Of a DNA stretch of 38,963 nucleotides, positions 1-7,727 are shown in pieces. The stretch's first letter is position 1. Each line of letters begins with the position of its first letter. The notes beneath the pieces are model-generated. The model was not told where the DNA came from. It saw only the letters and a program-made list of their open reading frames with translations, and did no database searches. The stretch is from a virus. The translations under genes were made by a program, and so were the position numbers. The stretch spans positions 1 to 38,963 of the IMG/VR virus record IMGVR_UViG_3300046655_001274; one strand, 5' to 3'.

Positions 1-82
1 AACCTTTACCTAATATATATCATAGTTTTACACATATCGTCAACAATATAACGAATAAAATGTGTGTTTGGTTCGACTATTA

Positions 83-331
83 TTATAGCAGGTGTTTTTG
101 TATCAAATTTATCCAAACACCAATTGCGTCTACTACAACAAAATAAAAAGATAATGCACACAACCAATACATTTTTTGACGAATAAAAAATATCATACTT
201 AATAGATTGACGATTGTAAATACAACAAACCCCCAACCAATTAAATCAGGAAAAGGAAGAATTGCACCTCCCATCATCCCCAATACTGCTATTGCTATTT
301 CGAATTTTTTGTTGTGTTTGTCTTTTGCCAT
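83..331 (-). CDS. small three-helix membrane protein
   Basis: An 82-residue protein with three hydrophobic stretches (about residues 10-28, 32-50 and 55-76) separated by short polar turns such as IRQK. It is therefore probably an inner-membrane protein. The basic N-terminus (MAKDKHNKK) would stay in the cytoplasm. It begins inside the 3' end of the Ldh2-family dehydrogenase gene (37-base overlap), which implies cotranscription. The last helix (FYFVVVDAIGVWINL) loosely recalls small PnuC/YgjV-like proteins, but I would not assign transport on that basis. An alternative frame over the same DNA (6-236) is Cys- and Ile-rich and looks like a shadow. Function unknown. Confidence 0.7.
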   Translation of the reverse strand: MAKDKHNKKFEIAIAVLGMMGGAILPFPDLIGWGFVVFTIVNLLSMIFFIRQKMYWLCALSFYFVVVDAIGVWINLIQKHLL

Positions 332-1374
332 TTGGAAAATCCAAGAGTATTAAGTTCTTCAAGCAACTCATCGGATACTTCTATTCCTTTTTTGTGAACT
401 TTCAATGAAGTATTATACTCCAATTCACCTGGCACTAAAATTTCGTCTGTATCTTTAGCAGTTTTGCTTGATTTGATTTCACGCATTACATCCCCAACAT
501 TTTTCTTGAAAGTTTTTATATCTGTAAAGTTTTCAGGATCAATGCAAATAAAGAAATGTCCAATGTCATAATTAGGATTCTGAGTATCCCCTTCGTATAA
601 ACCACTTAATTGACTCATACAAGCACCACTTTGAAAAGCAGAACACATTAATTCAATTGCAATTGATAATCCAGAACCCTTATGCCCTCCAATTGGTGTT
701 AATGCGGCTATGCCCTTCTTTAACCACCTCAGTGATCTTTCAAATGTCAAATTTTCATTTTCTGAAACAATCGCACAATTTGGTACATAATTATCAGGTG
801 TTTTTCTTGCCATTACTTCCAAATCACCTCTTTGATAAACTGATGTTGCACAATCAATACTAAATGGATAGTTTTCATCAGACGGAAATGCTATTGCATA
901 TGGATTCGTACCCATCTTGGGTTCTACTCCACCATAAGGAGCAACTGCCGGACGAGCATTCGTAAAACTCATTCCTACCAAATTTTGGGTAGTTGCGTAT
1001 CGTGAATAGTAACTTGCAATTCCATAATGCGATGAATTTTTCACCGCAACACAACTTATACCATGTTGTTGTGTTTTGGTGATTGCCTGATTTATTGCAT
1101 ACTTACCGACAATTTGACCCAATGCATTATGACCATCAATTGTAACGCAAGATTTATTGTCACGAACTATTTCTGGTGTTGCATTCACATCTATTACTTT
1201 ATCTTTAATTCTTTTTATGTAATAACCAAGTCTACTTAATCCGTGGGTAGTGAAACCCAATTCATCTCCACTTAATAATACATCTGCACAAATATTTGAG
1301 TATTTTGAAGGCACACCATTTTTTTCAAATGCCCACTTCGCAAACTCGAATCCTTCTTTAAATTTAATATTCAT
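295..1374 (-). CDS. Ldh2/MDH2-family NAD(P)-dependent dehydrogenase (malate/lactate/ureidoglycolate dehydrogenase-like)
   Basis: A 359-residue member of the Ldh2/MDH2 oxidoreductase family (COG2055), close to the usual family length. Members reduce 2-oxoacids or cyclic imines, or oxidise 2-hydroxyacids, with NAD(P)H. Visible family signatures are T43-H44-G45 (the usual SHG motif with the catalytic His), SSHYGIASYY around H116, GTNP at 155-158, the SIDCATS block with D174, and GGHKGSG at 229-235 followed by E241. All core motifs are present, so an active enzyme is likely, but the substrate cannot be read from the sequence. Its ATG overlaps the stop of the upstream membrane gene by four bases (ATGA), so the two are probably translationally coupled. 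In a phage this is a candidate auxiliary metabolic gene acting in the host cytoplasm. Confidence 0.88.
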   Translation of the reverse strand: MNIKFKEGFEFAKWAFEKNGVPSKYSNICADVLLSGDELGFTTHGLSRLGYYIKRIKDKVIDVNATPEIVRDNKSCVTIDGHNALGQIVGKYAINQAITKTQQHGISCVAVKNSSHYGIASYYSRYATTQNLVGMSFTNARPAVAPYGGVEPKMGTNPYAIAFPSDENYPFSIDCATSVYQRGDLEVMARKTPDNYVPNCAIVSENENLTFERSLRWLKKGIAALTPIGGHKGSGLSIAIELMCSAFQSGACMSQLSGLYEGDTQNPNYDIGHFFICIDPENFTDIKTFKKNVGDVMREIKSSKTAKDTDEILVPGELEYNTSLKVHKKGIEVSDELLEELNTLGFSKWQKTNTTKNSK

Positions 1375-1772
1375 TTTGTTTTTCCAGATGCTTCTCGTTT
1401 CTCTCTTGCCTTTCTCACTTTTCTACGAACATATGGTTTTAAAAAATAATGACCTATGAATCCTTTGATTGTTGGTTTTCCGAGTTTTACCCTCATTTTA
1501 TTTTCGTACCGAGTCATTGGACAATCCAACACTCTCGAAAAAGAAATTAAAGCAATAAAAGAACATAATGGTAAACATACATACCACGGAAATCCATAAG
1601 GAGTAAATCCTTGAAATGCTAAAATAAAGAATGCACAAAAATTACCAATCACAACCATCCAATGCAATAAAACAACTATCAGTAGTTTTAAATGCTTCAA
1701 TGGATTTGTAGGCAAAAACTTTAGAAACCTTTTTTCGTCTGAGGGTTCTGTTATGTTTTCTTTTTGATCCAT
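1371..1772 (-). CDS. DUF2784-like membrane protein
   Basis: A 133-residue protein with two long hydrophobic segments (about 29-52 and 60-80). They are followed by the motif LDCPMTRYENKMR and then GFIGHYFLKP and a very basic C-terminus. The C-P-x-T-x-x-E-N block followed by a HY-containing segment resembles DUF2784, a family of small bacterial inner-membrane proteins of unknown function; this is recognition from memory. The start ATG has no Shine-Dalgarno sequence, but the 9-mer TATATTTAT sits five bases upstream, so the message may be leaderless. It overlaps the dehydrogenase gene by four bases. The DUF name carries no known function. Confidence 0.75.
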   Translation of the reverse strand: MDQKENITEPSDEKRFLKFLPTNPLKHLKLLIVVLLHWMVVIGNFCAFFILAFQGFTPYGFPWYVCLPLCSFIALISFSRVLDCPMTRYENKMRVKLGKPTIKGFIGHYFLKPYVRRKVRKAREKREASGKTK

Positions 1773-1777
1773 ATAAA

Positions 1778-1786
1778 ATAAATATA
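1778..1786 (-). promoter_or_regulatory. TATATTTAT motif, candidate -10 element
   Basis: An exact copy of the recurrent 9-mer, ending five bases before the ATG of the DUF2784-like gene, with no Shine-Dalgarno sequence in between. If it is a -10 box, transcription would start at or next to the ATG. Confidence 0.45.
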
Positions 1787-1800
1787 AAAACTATTTTATT

Positions 1801-2019
1801 TTATTTTTCTAAATTATCTAAATTTTGTTTGATCCAGTGAGAATGCCATTGGTTCTTATGATTCATGATCCACGAACGTCGTGCTTTATCAACTCCAATA
1901 TCAGTGCCTTCTTTTTCAGACTCTAACCATTTATGGACATTTATTTCTTCATTTTCGTCTACTACATGACGATAATACAAACTTTTTTCGTATAATTCCT
2001 TATCGTAATCCACATACAT
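1801..2019 (-). CDS. small acidic phage protein of unknown function
   Basis: A 72-residue protein from the first ATG (MYVDYDKELYEKSLYYRH). A longer reading would start at a TTG at 2049 inside nrdB (82 residues), but no ribosome binding site supports it. The sequence is charged and soluble, with a C-terminal W/H-rich segment (ARRSWIMNHKNQWHSHW) that may fold as a short helix. It follows the nrdB stop by 16 bases and probably shares its transcript. I do not recognise the family. The clean reading frame and its position in a packed operon are the reasons to call it. Confidence 0.65.
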   Translation of the reverse strand: MYVDYDKELYEKSLYYRHVVDENEEINVHKWLESEKEGTDIGVDKARRSWIMNHKNQWHSHWIKQNLDNLEK

Positions 2020-2035
2020 ATATATGTATCTATTA

Positions 2036-3043
2036 TCAAAAATCGTCAACTAATGCAGATTCATCCTGATAATCAATGACTCTAGTTTCAAAAAAGTTCT
2101 TTTGTTTGCGAATGTCAATAACCTCACTTAACCAAGGAAACGGATTATTGTCACTATCATAACGAAATTTCATATTAAGATTTTCCAATCTACGATTTGC
2201 GATAAACTGCATATACTCAACAAACATACTTGAATTCAGACCAAGAATTCCACGTGGAAGCACATCCTGTGCATATTGAATTTCAAGTTCAACTGCTTGC
2301 TTTAACACATCAGTCAATTCTTGTTCAAATGAGTCATCCATTATATCTGTATATTGCTCTCTTAGTTTATTAAGAAGATTCGTTCCAAATTTAATGTGAA
2401 TACTTTCATCACGAAGTGTGTATTGAATTTGTTCCGCAATTCCAGGTATTTTATCACTCAAAGCAAGAAGCATTGCAAATCCACTGAAAAAGAATGTTCC
2501 TTCGCACACAACCCAATATGTAAATGCAGCCTTGTATAATTCTCTTCGACCTTGTTTTGTTGATGTATCAATTTCAGCATCATTGAGTCCACCCGTTACT
2601 TTCATAAGAAAATCATCTTTTGCTTTAATAGAAGGCACGGTTTGATATGCTTCGTATACCTCACCAATATCTAAATCAAGACTATCGCAAATGTAAACTA
2701 CAGTATGATTGTGTAAACACTCTTCGTACATCTGCCTTGCCATATATTGACGGCACTCAGGGTCAGTAATGTACTTTGATAATGTCATCAAATTATTTGC
2801 TACCAAACTTTCACTACCTGCAAAGAAACCAAGACATCTCTTGATCACCAATCGTTCATCTTCACTCAAAGATGCTTCAGGAGCAGATTTCCAATTCTGC
2901 ACATCTTTTGTCATCGGCACATCAGTAGGAACCCAGTTATTTTTCACACCCTGTTCATACAGATCCCATGCCCATTTATGTTTATGAGGAAGAATTTGAT
3001 TTACTCCCTCTGTTTCATTACCTAATAATTCTCCAGTTTTCAT
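2036..3043 (-). CDS. nrdB: ribonucleotide reductase small subunit, class Ic-like (NrdB)
   Basis: A 335-residue R2-type protein that supplies the oxidising cofactor for NrdA in dNTP synthesis. Metal ligands inferred from the family are E78 (GSES), E108 and H111 (EECLH), E181 (CEGTFFFSG), and E213 and H216 (RDESIH). The first ligand is Glu where E. coli has Asp84. The position four residues after the first His, which is the radical Tyr122 in E. coli, is V115 here (HNHTVVYIC). This matches the arrangement of chlamydial class Ic R2 (Phe there), which uses a Mn/Fe cofactor instead of a tyrosyl radical. Y325 near the C-terminus (RVIDYQDESALVDDF) fits the electron-transfer tail. The gene lies about 2 kb downstream of nrdA. 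The nrdB identity is firm; the cofactor is inferred. Confidence 0.95.
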   Translation of the reverse strand: MKTGELLGNETEGVNQILPHKHKWAWDLYEQGVKNNWVPTDVPMTKDVQNWKSAPEASLSEDERLVIKRCLGFFAGSESLVANNLMTLSKYITDPECRQYMARQMYEECLHNHTVVYICDSLDLDIGEVYEAYQTVPSIKAKDDFLMKVTGGLNDAEIDTSTKQGRRELYKAAFTYWVVCEGTFFFSGFAMLLALSDKIPGIAEQIQYTLRDESIHIKFGTNLLNKLREQYTDIMDDSFEQELTDVLKQAVELEIQYAQDVLPRGILGLNSSMFVEYMQFIANRRLENLNMKFRYDSDNNPFPWLSEVIDIRKQKNFFETRVIDYQDESALVDDF

Positions 3044-3078
3044 ATCAATATATATAACGATTTAATTTCAAATAAAGT

Positions 3079-3396
3079 TTATAAAGAATTCATATTTTGT
3101 TTTTTCAAACGAAATACTAACATTGCAAGTATACCCAAAATAACAAACGGAATCAAATAAAAATAATAATTAGTTTCATCATCAACATCAGTTGATTGTT
3201 CTGTATATGTAGTTTCAATTACAGTTGTAGTTGGTATATTGGAAGTTTCTTTCTCTGTATCATTTAAAAGGAAGTCAGTTCTTTCAATGGTTTGTTTGGG
3301 AACTCCGAGTTCTCCTGAATTATTCCATTTTAATATTTTATTTTTTACTCCACATGATGATAATAGTAGAGTAGTTACAAGTATAATGTATTTCAT
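3079..3396 (-). CDS. candidate unimolecular spanin (lipoprotein with C-terminal membrane helix)
   Basis: A 105-residue protein with an N-terminal lipoprotein signal (MKYIILVTTLLLSSC; lipobox LSSC, lipidated Cys15). A polar Thr- and acid-rich middle follows, then one C-terminal transmembrane helix (about 77-95) ending in RLKKQ. An outer-membrane lipid anchor plus an inner-membrane helix in one short protein is the architecture of unimolecular spanins such as T1 gp11, which disrupt the outer membrane at the end of lysis. No sequence similarity is claimed, and no holin or endolysin is seen beside it. A strong Shine-Dalgarno (AAGGAG) precedes the ATG. It could instead be an unrelated anchored lipoprotein. 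Confidence 0.6.
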   Translation of the reverse strand: MKYIILVTTLLLSSCGVKNKILKWNNSGELGVPKQTIERTDFLLNDTEKETSNIPTTTVIETTYTEQSTDVDDETNYYFYLIPFVILGILAMLVFRLKKQNMNSL

Positions 3397-3459
3397 AATA
3401 TTTCTCCTTTAGTATAGAAGAAATATATCATATATAAGTTTTGTTGTAAAGTAATTAAA

Positions 3460-3561
3460 TTATTTTTTAGTGTGACATTTACAATCACATTTTTTGCTAT
3501 CATCACAACAAGAAATAAAAAAGCATTTTATTTTACACAATAGTTTTTTTAACAATTCCAT
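3460..3561 (-). CDS. 33-residue Cys-rich microprotein
   Basis: A short frame that begins MELLKKLLCKIKCFF and ends KKCDCKCHTKK, with seven cysteines (9, 13, 18, 19, 25, 27, 29), one His and ten lysines. The C-x-C-x-C-H end suggests metal binding or disulfides; the first half could form an amphipathic or membrane-contacting helix. It fills the space between the lipoprotein stop and the spanin-like gene. Its ATG is preceded, four bases away, by AATATTTAT, a one-mismatch copy of the promoter-like motif that precedes other genes. There is no Shine-Dalgarno sequence. It is too short to be certain from composition alone. Confidence 0.45.
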   Translation of the reverse strand: MELLKKLLCKIKCFFISCCDDSKKCDCKCHTKK

Positions 3562-3565
3562 TATA

Positions 3566-3574
3566 ATAAATATT
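3566..3574 (-). promoter_or_regulatory. AATATTTAT, near-match of the TATATTTAT motif
   Basis: One mismatch to the recurrent 9-mer, four bases before the ATG of the Cys-rich microprotein. It overlaps the stop codon of the upstream lipoprotein gene. Confidence 0.3.
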
Positions 3575-4031
3575 ATAGACTCCCAAATTTATTGACACCC
3601 GCACGAATAAAAGTGAGTTTAACAAACTCTTCAAAAAAGAAAACATATGCAGGGCCATCGTAATTTTCTCTTGCTATTTCAATTTCTTTCTCGTATATTT
3701 TCATCCACTTTGTACATTCATTGTATGTATATTGATCAACATCATTTTGTTTTAAATTAAAACGATGTATCAACATAGCAAGATTCAACTCATCTTTTGT
3801 TAATGTTCCATATCTGCGAATGTCTTTATTAAATTCCTCTTTTAACAATTTATTTTTTTGATATTCGTCATATGATTTTTGAAGAACAGGATTAATTAAA
3901 TTCTGCCAACCTTCAAATTTTTTATTCAGAGGTGGTGCTTTTATATACCCATCACCCTCGGCACATGAAGTAACCAAGGGTGATAATAAAATAAAATATG
4001 TAACAATTAAAAACCTAACAAAAAATTGCAT
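3573..4031 (-). CDS. putative lipoprotein of unknown function
   Basis: A 152-residue protein with an N-terminal hydrophobic signal ending in LVTSC, a lipobox predicting lipidation at Cys23. The mature part is rich in Lys, Glu, Tyr and Asn and looks mainly helical and soluble, so it should sit in the periplasm tethered to a membrane. Its ATG overlaps the stop of the secreted protease gene by one base (TAATG), which implies coupled translation and perhaps a shared task in the envelope, for example a partner or regulator of the protease. I do not recognise the family. Confidence 0.75.
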   Translation of the reverse strand: MQFFVRFLIVTYFILLSPLVTSCAEGDGYIKAPPLNKKFEGWQNLINPVLQKSYDEYQKNKLLKEEFNKDIRRYGTLTKDELNLAMLIHRFNLKQNDVDQYTYNECTKWMKIYEKEIEIARENYDGPAYVFFFEEFVKLTFIRAGVNKFGSL

Positions 4032-5059
4032 TATCTATGCTCAATTCTGTAAGGATTCATTCCGTCAAATGGCATAATCTTTAATTCTTTTTCAAACTCG
4101 TCAGATTTATCAAATCCATTTAACAATTTATCATCAAATTTATACTCAGTTTTAATTCTATAAGGAAATGTAGACTTTGCACCGTACTCATCCTCATCTT
4201 CATCTTCATCCTTGCGAATAACACCTGTATCTTCGATTTGCATACTTAAAATTTCTTCCATAGGAGGCATTTCAACTTTAGGATCAATTGCCCACATAAT
4301 ATCATTCTTTTCTGCCCAACGAATCATTCTACGCACAGGAACCATTAAATTAAATCCTTCACCCGCACCACGCACAATCATGCCAACATATTGTCCATTT
4401 TGCAAATAAACTCCACCACCAGAACTTCCTGGAAAAGCAGTAACGGTTGTTTGATCATATTCAAACTTATCAAGAGTTCTTCCGACTTGTGAAATAATTC
4501 CGGTTGTCATTGAATTTGCACCCATTTGACCAAGCAACGAACCAACATGAAATAAATCAGTTCCAATTGGAATGATTCTATCATTTTCTTCTTTAAGATA
4601 AAAATCAACCCCGTCTTTTGCATAATCCTTTGCACGAACCATTAGAAGTGCCAAATCATGACCATCTTCAGCATTTGAATACTTGATGATCTTAGCATCC
4701 ATTTTCATTTCACCAACTCTACGACCTTTTTCTACAAGTTCCTTCACAATTGATGCGTCATCAAACTCAACAATTTTTACAGGAGCACCACCTTCAATAA
4801 CACTACGAACTTTGCGAAGATTGTCTACAACGTGAGCAGCCGTCCAAACAAATGTAACTTTTTTTCCGTCAACTTCACGAATAATCATTGCACCAGAACC
4901 TTCTGAACTACTATATCGTGCTTTTGCTTTAATTGTAACAGAAACATCTTGCAAGTGATCCGCAACTTCCCTTAATTGTTTGTAATTTGGTGCTCCGAAA
5001 ATAACATTGACGGAAATTGCCATAAAGGCCACGATTGCGAAAATCTTGCTTGAATTCAT
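4031..5059 (-). CDS. secreted trypsin-like serine protease
   Basis: A 342-residue protein with a Sec signal peptide (hydrophobic residues 5-22, likely cut near FGA) and a chymotrypsin/DegP-like protease domain. The catalytic triad is visible: H76 in WTAAHVV, D135 in GHDLALL and S213 in PGSSGGG. The fold ends near residue 250. A tail follows with a run of Asp/Glu (about 284-291) and a basic/aromatic segment. No PDZ domain is evident. It should act in the periplasm or outside the cell. A strong Shine-Dalgarno (AGGAGGG) lies seven bases before the ATG. It heads a coupled pair with the lipoprotein and sits between nrdA and nrdB. Possible roles are host envelope remodelling, lysis timing or superinfection exclusion; none is shown. 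Confidence 0.88.
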   Translation of the reverse strand: MNSSKIFAIVAFMAISVNVIFGAPNYKQLREVADHLQDVSVTIKAKARYSSSEGSGAMIIREVDGKKVTFVWTAAHVVDNLRKVRSVIEGGAPVKIVEFDDASIVKELVEKGRRVGEMKMDAKIIKYSNAEDGHDLALLMVRAKDYAKDGVDFYLKEENDRIIPIGTDLFHVGSLLGQMGANSMTTGIISQVGRTLDKFEYDQTTVTAFPGSSGGGVYLQNGQYVGMIVRGAGEGFNLMVPVRRMIRWAEKNDIMWAIDPKVEMPPMEEILSMQIEDTGVIRKDEDEDEDEYGAKSTFPYRIKTEYKFDDKLLNGFDKSDEFEKELKIMPFDGMNPYRIEHR

Positions 5060-5141
5060 TTATTTACCCTCCTGGGTTGATTGATTAATAATATATCTAT
5101 ATATATTACCCCACCGAGGGTTTTTAGTCAATTACATTAAA

Positions 5142-7625
5142 TTATTGACAACTTTCGCAAACTTCACCACGCATTTTTGCTTCTAAACTGCACAATGATG
5201 CAGACGGTTCACCCTCAGTTTGCTCGGTAGGTTTTTCTGAACTATGTTCTTCTACATTGACCCCTGTACTTTTTTCAATAGCACTTGCAGCCAGATTACG
5301 AAGATAGTAAGTTGTTTTCAAACCACTTCTCCATGCGTGAAAATAAACGTCGTTAAGAAACTTCATGCTACTTTTGTCGTTGTAAAGATTTAGACTTTGT
5401 CCTTGGTCAATCCACTTTTGACGAGAAGCCGCACAATCAATAAGTTTGAATTGATCTTGTTGGAATGCAGTTTTATACTTCTCTTTGATCCAAGGTGGAA
5501 TTGCTCCATTTAGTTTCTGTAAATCTCCGTCTACACTTTTAACAAGATTACTAAGTTCTTTTGTCCACAATCCTTCTGCTTTCATATCATTTACAAAATA
5601 TTCATTCATCATTGTGAATTCACCACTTAATGTAGAGTATACGAAAATAACTCCGAAGTTTGGTTCAATGCTTTGTGAACATCCTGCAATGTAACTGATT
5701 GTTGCAGTCGGTGCGATTGCCATTGTATTAGAATTACGCATTCCTTGTTTAGCAACTTTCTTTTTGAGTTTGTCCCAATCTTTTCTAAGTTCAACTTCAT
5801 CAGAATTTCCACGAAGTTTCATAACTTGTTTCCAAGTATCAATTGGAAATGTTCCTTGACTCCAAAGACTTCCTGAATATGAACTATAAGTTTCACGATC
5901 AAGTGCCATATCAGAAGATGCTTCAATTGCGAAATAAGAAATGTTTTCGTAAATTTCATCTGAAATACGAATTGCATCATCACTTTCGTAATTGACATTA
6001 AATTCGTAAAACATATCATGCCAACCCATTGTTCCAAGACCAACAGGACGATGATTCATATTACTTTTACGTGACTCTTCGGTTGGATAATAATTAAGAT
6101 CAATAACATTATCCAACATACGCATTGCAGTTTTTACACTACTTCCAAGTTTCTTGTAATCAATAAATTTTTCTCCGTGTTTATTTACACCAACATGACG
6201 TTTCAAATTCACACTTGCCAAATTACAAGTTGCAGTTTCTCCGTATTCTTTTACTGAACGAGTTCCTTCGTTATCGTGAATAGTTGGTTTTGTGTGAAGA
6301 AGAATTTCTGTACACAGATTACTACTATGAACAGTTCCTTCGTGTTGATTGCTATAACGAATGTTACTTGGGTCTTTGAATGTAACCCACGGATGACCAG
6401 TTTCAAAAATACTTTTCAACATCTTCTTCCAAAGGTCTTTTGCTTTTACTTCACGAAAAACACTAAGTTCACCTTCTTGACCTTTTTTAACATATTCCCA
6501 ATATTTTGTTTCAAACTTTTCACCAAAAATTTCGTGCAACTCAGGTGTTTCATTTGGACTAAACAAATACCATGGTCCATCTGATTCAACTTGTTTCATA
6601 AACAAATCAGGAATCCAATTTGCCGTATTCATATCGTGACAACGCATTCTGTCATCACCTACAGTTTTTCTTAATGATAAAAAGTCTTCAATGTCTGCGT
6701 GCCAGGTTTCAAGATATGCACATCCTGCACCTTTTCTTTTACCACCTTGATTAACTGCAACAAGCATATCATTGTAAAGTTTCCAAAAGTAAACGGGTCC
6801 TTGGTTGATTCCGTTTGTTCCTTTAATGTAACTTCCTCTTGCACGGAAATTGGTAATATCAAATCCAAGACCACCTGCAAATTTACTTTTTCTTGCTTCT
6901 TGCCAAATGCCATCAAATATTCCATCAATAGAATCATCAAAAGTATTTAGATAACAACTACTTAATTGACTATGAGTTGTTCCACTATTAAACAAAGTTG
7001 GAGTGGAACTTACTACATCAAAGCAACTAAGTGTTTCATAAAACTTAATTGCGTATGCTTGACGTTCTTCGGGTTTCTCATTCAAAGCAAGACCCATAGC
7101 AATACGCATCCACATTGCTTGTGGTGTTTCCATTCTACGATTGTTTATATGAAGAAGATACCTATCGTATATCGTTTGAATACCAAGATACTTCCAATCT
7201 TTTTCTCGTTCAATATTTAGTTTGTCACTCAACTCACGCAAATCAAAACACTCAAGAAGTTGTTCGTCCAAAATTTCTTCACGGACTAATCTACGCATAT
7301 TCGTAATAAAACTTTTACGATACTGAAGTTCAAATGCATCACTATCTACTCCTTCTCCGAATACTTCTTTATAAATTGTATTCAAAAGCATTCTTGCAGC
7401 CATATAAGCATAATTCGGTTCAAATTCAATTTTAGACCTAGCACTCATAATAAGTGATTTGTCTATTTCTACCGTTGTAACTTTATCATACAACTTGATT
7501 TTGGCATCAATCAGAACTTCACTTGCACTAACGTTATCTAAATTTTTTGCGGCTCTCTCGGCACATTTGTTGATTTTATCAACATTAAATTCTTCTAGTC
7601 TGCCATTTCTTTTCTTTACTTTCAC
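5142..7625 (-). CDS. nrdA: class I ribonucleotide reductase large subunit (NrdA)
   Basis: An 827-residue catalytic subunit that reduces ribonucleoside diphosphates to make dNTPs for phage replication. An N-terminal ATP-cone (about residues 1-90, starting MKVKKRNGRLEEF) should give dATP/ATP activity control. Catalytic features are SSCYL (redox Cys near 224), NLCTE (Asn436, thiyl Cys438, Glu440), TATCNLASVNL (second redox Cys near 467), the paired tyrosines in TTYYLRN near 772, and the C-terminal CESC thiol pair for re-reduction by thioredoxin or glutaredoxin. All essential residues are present. Translation starts at GTG with AAAGG upstream. A TATATTTAT motif 47 bases ahead of the start may be its promoter. 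Its partner NrdB is encoded downstream after four unrelated genes. Confidence 0.97.
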   Translation of the reverse strand: MKVKKRNGRLEEFNVDKINKCAERAAKNLDNVSASEVLIDAKIKLYDKVTTVEIDKSLIMSARSKIEFEPNYAYMAARMLLNTIYKEVFGEGVDSDAFELQYRKSFITNMRRLVREEILDEQLLECFDLRELSDKLNIEREKDWKYLGIQTIYDRYLLHINNRRMETPQAMWMRIAMGLALNEKPEERQAYAIKFYETLSCFDVVSSTPTLFNSGTTHSQLSSCYLNTFDDSIDGIFDGIWQEARKSKFAGGLGFDITNFRARGSYIKGTNGINQGPVYFWKLYNDMLVAVNQGGKRKGAGCAYLETWHADIEDFLSLRKTVGDDRMRCHDMNTANWIPDLFMKQVESDGPWYLFSPNETPELHEIFGEKFETKYWEYVKKGQEGELSVFREVKAKDLWKKMLKSIFETGHPWVTFKDPSNIRYSNQHEGTVHSSNLCTEILLHTKPTIHDNEGTRSVKEYGETATCNLASVNLKRHVGVNKHGEKFIDYKKLGSSVKTAMRMLDNVIDLNYYPTEESRKSNMNHRPVGLGTMGWHDMFYEFNVNYESDDAIRISDEIYENISYFAIEASSDMALDRETYSSYSGSLWSQGTFPIDTWKQVMKLRGNSDEVELRKDWDKLKKKVAKQGMRNSNTMAIAPTATISYIAGCSQSIEPNFGVIFVYSTLSGEFTMMNEYFVNDMKAEGLWTKELSNLVKSVDGDLQKLNGAIPPWIKEKYKTAFQQDQFKLIDCAASRQKWIDQGQSLNLYNDKSSMKFLNDVYFHAWRSGLKTTYYLRNLAASAIEKSTGVNVEEHSSEKPTEQTEGEPSASLCSLEAKMRGEVCESCQ

Positions 7626-7672
7626 GTGTAACCTTTTGTTAGATTTTTATATTATCATTATAATTTAATTAT

Positions 7673-7681
7673 ATAAATATA
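7673..7681 (-). promoter_or_regulatory. TATATTTAT motif upstream of nrdA
   Basis: An exact copy of the recurrent 9-mer, 47 bases before the nrdA GTG. Transcription from it would give a leader of roughly 40 bases that includes the AAAGG ribosome binding site. Confidence 0.4.
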
Positions 7682-7727
7682 TTTACGATTTTTGTCGTAA
7701 ACATACATACTATATATACAGAATTTT

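Noticed and set aside
1-82. A possible gene at the left edge.
   Set aside because: Only short frames are present. The last bases read GGTAAAGGTT on the minus strand, which may be the ribosome binding site of a gene that starts outside the window.
6-236. A 76-codon minus-strand frame overlapping the small membrane protein.
   Set aside because: It overlaps a better-supported frame with clear transmembrane periodicity; its Cys- and Ile-rich composition is typical of a shadow frame.
5101-5125. A possible terminator after nrdA (ACCC...GGGT).
   Set aside because: Only four base pairs and no T run in the direction of transcription.
7672-7679. TATAAATA on the plus strand (also at several other gaps), the T4 late promoter box.
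   Set aside because: Read on the plus strand it would drive antisense transcription, and there are no plus-strand genes. The fixed distance to minus-strand starts favours the complementary reading.
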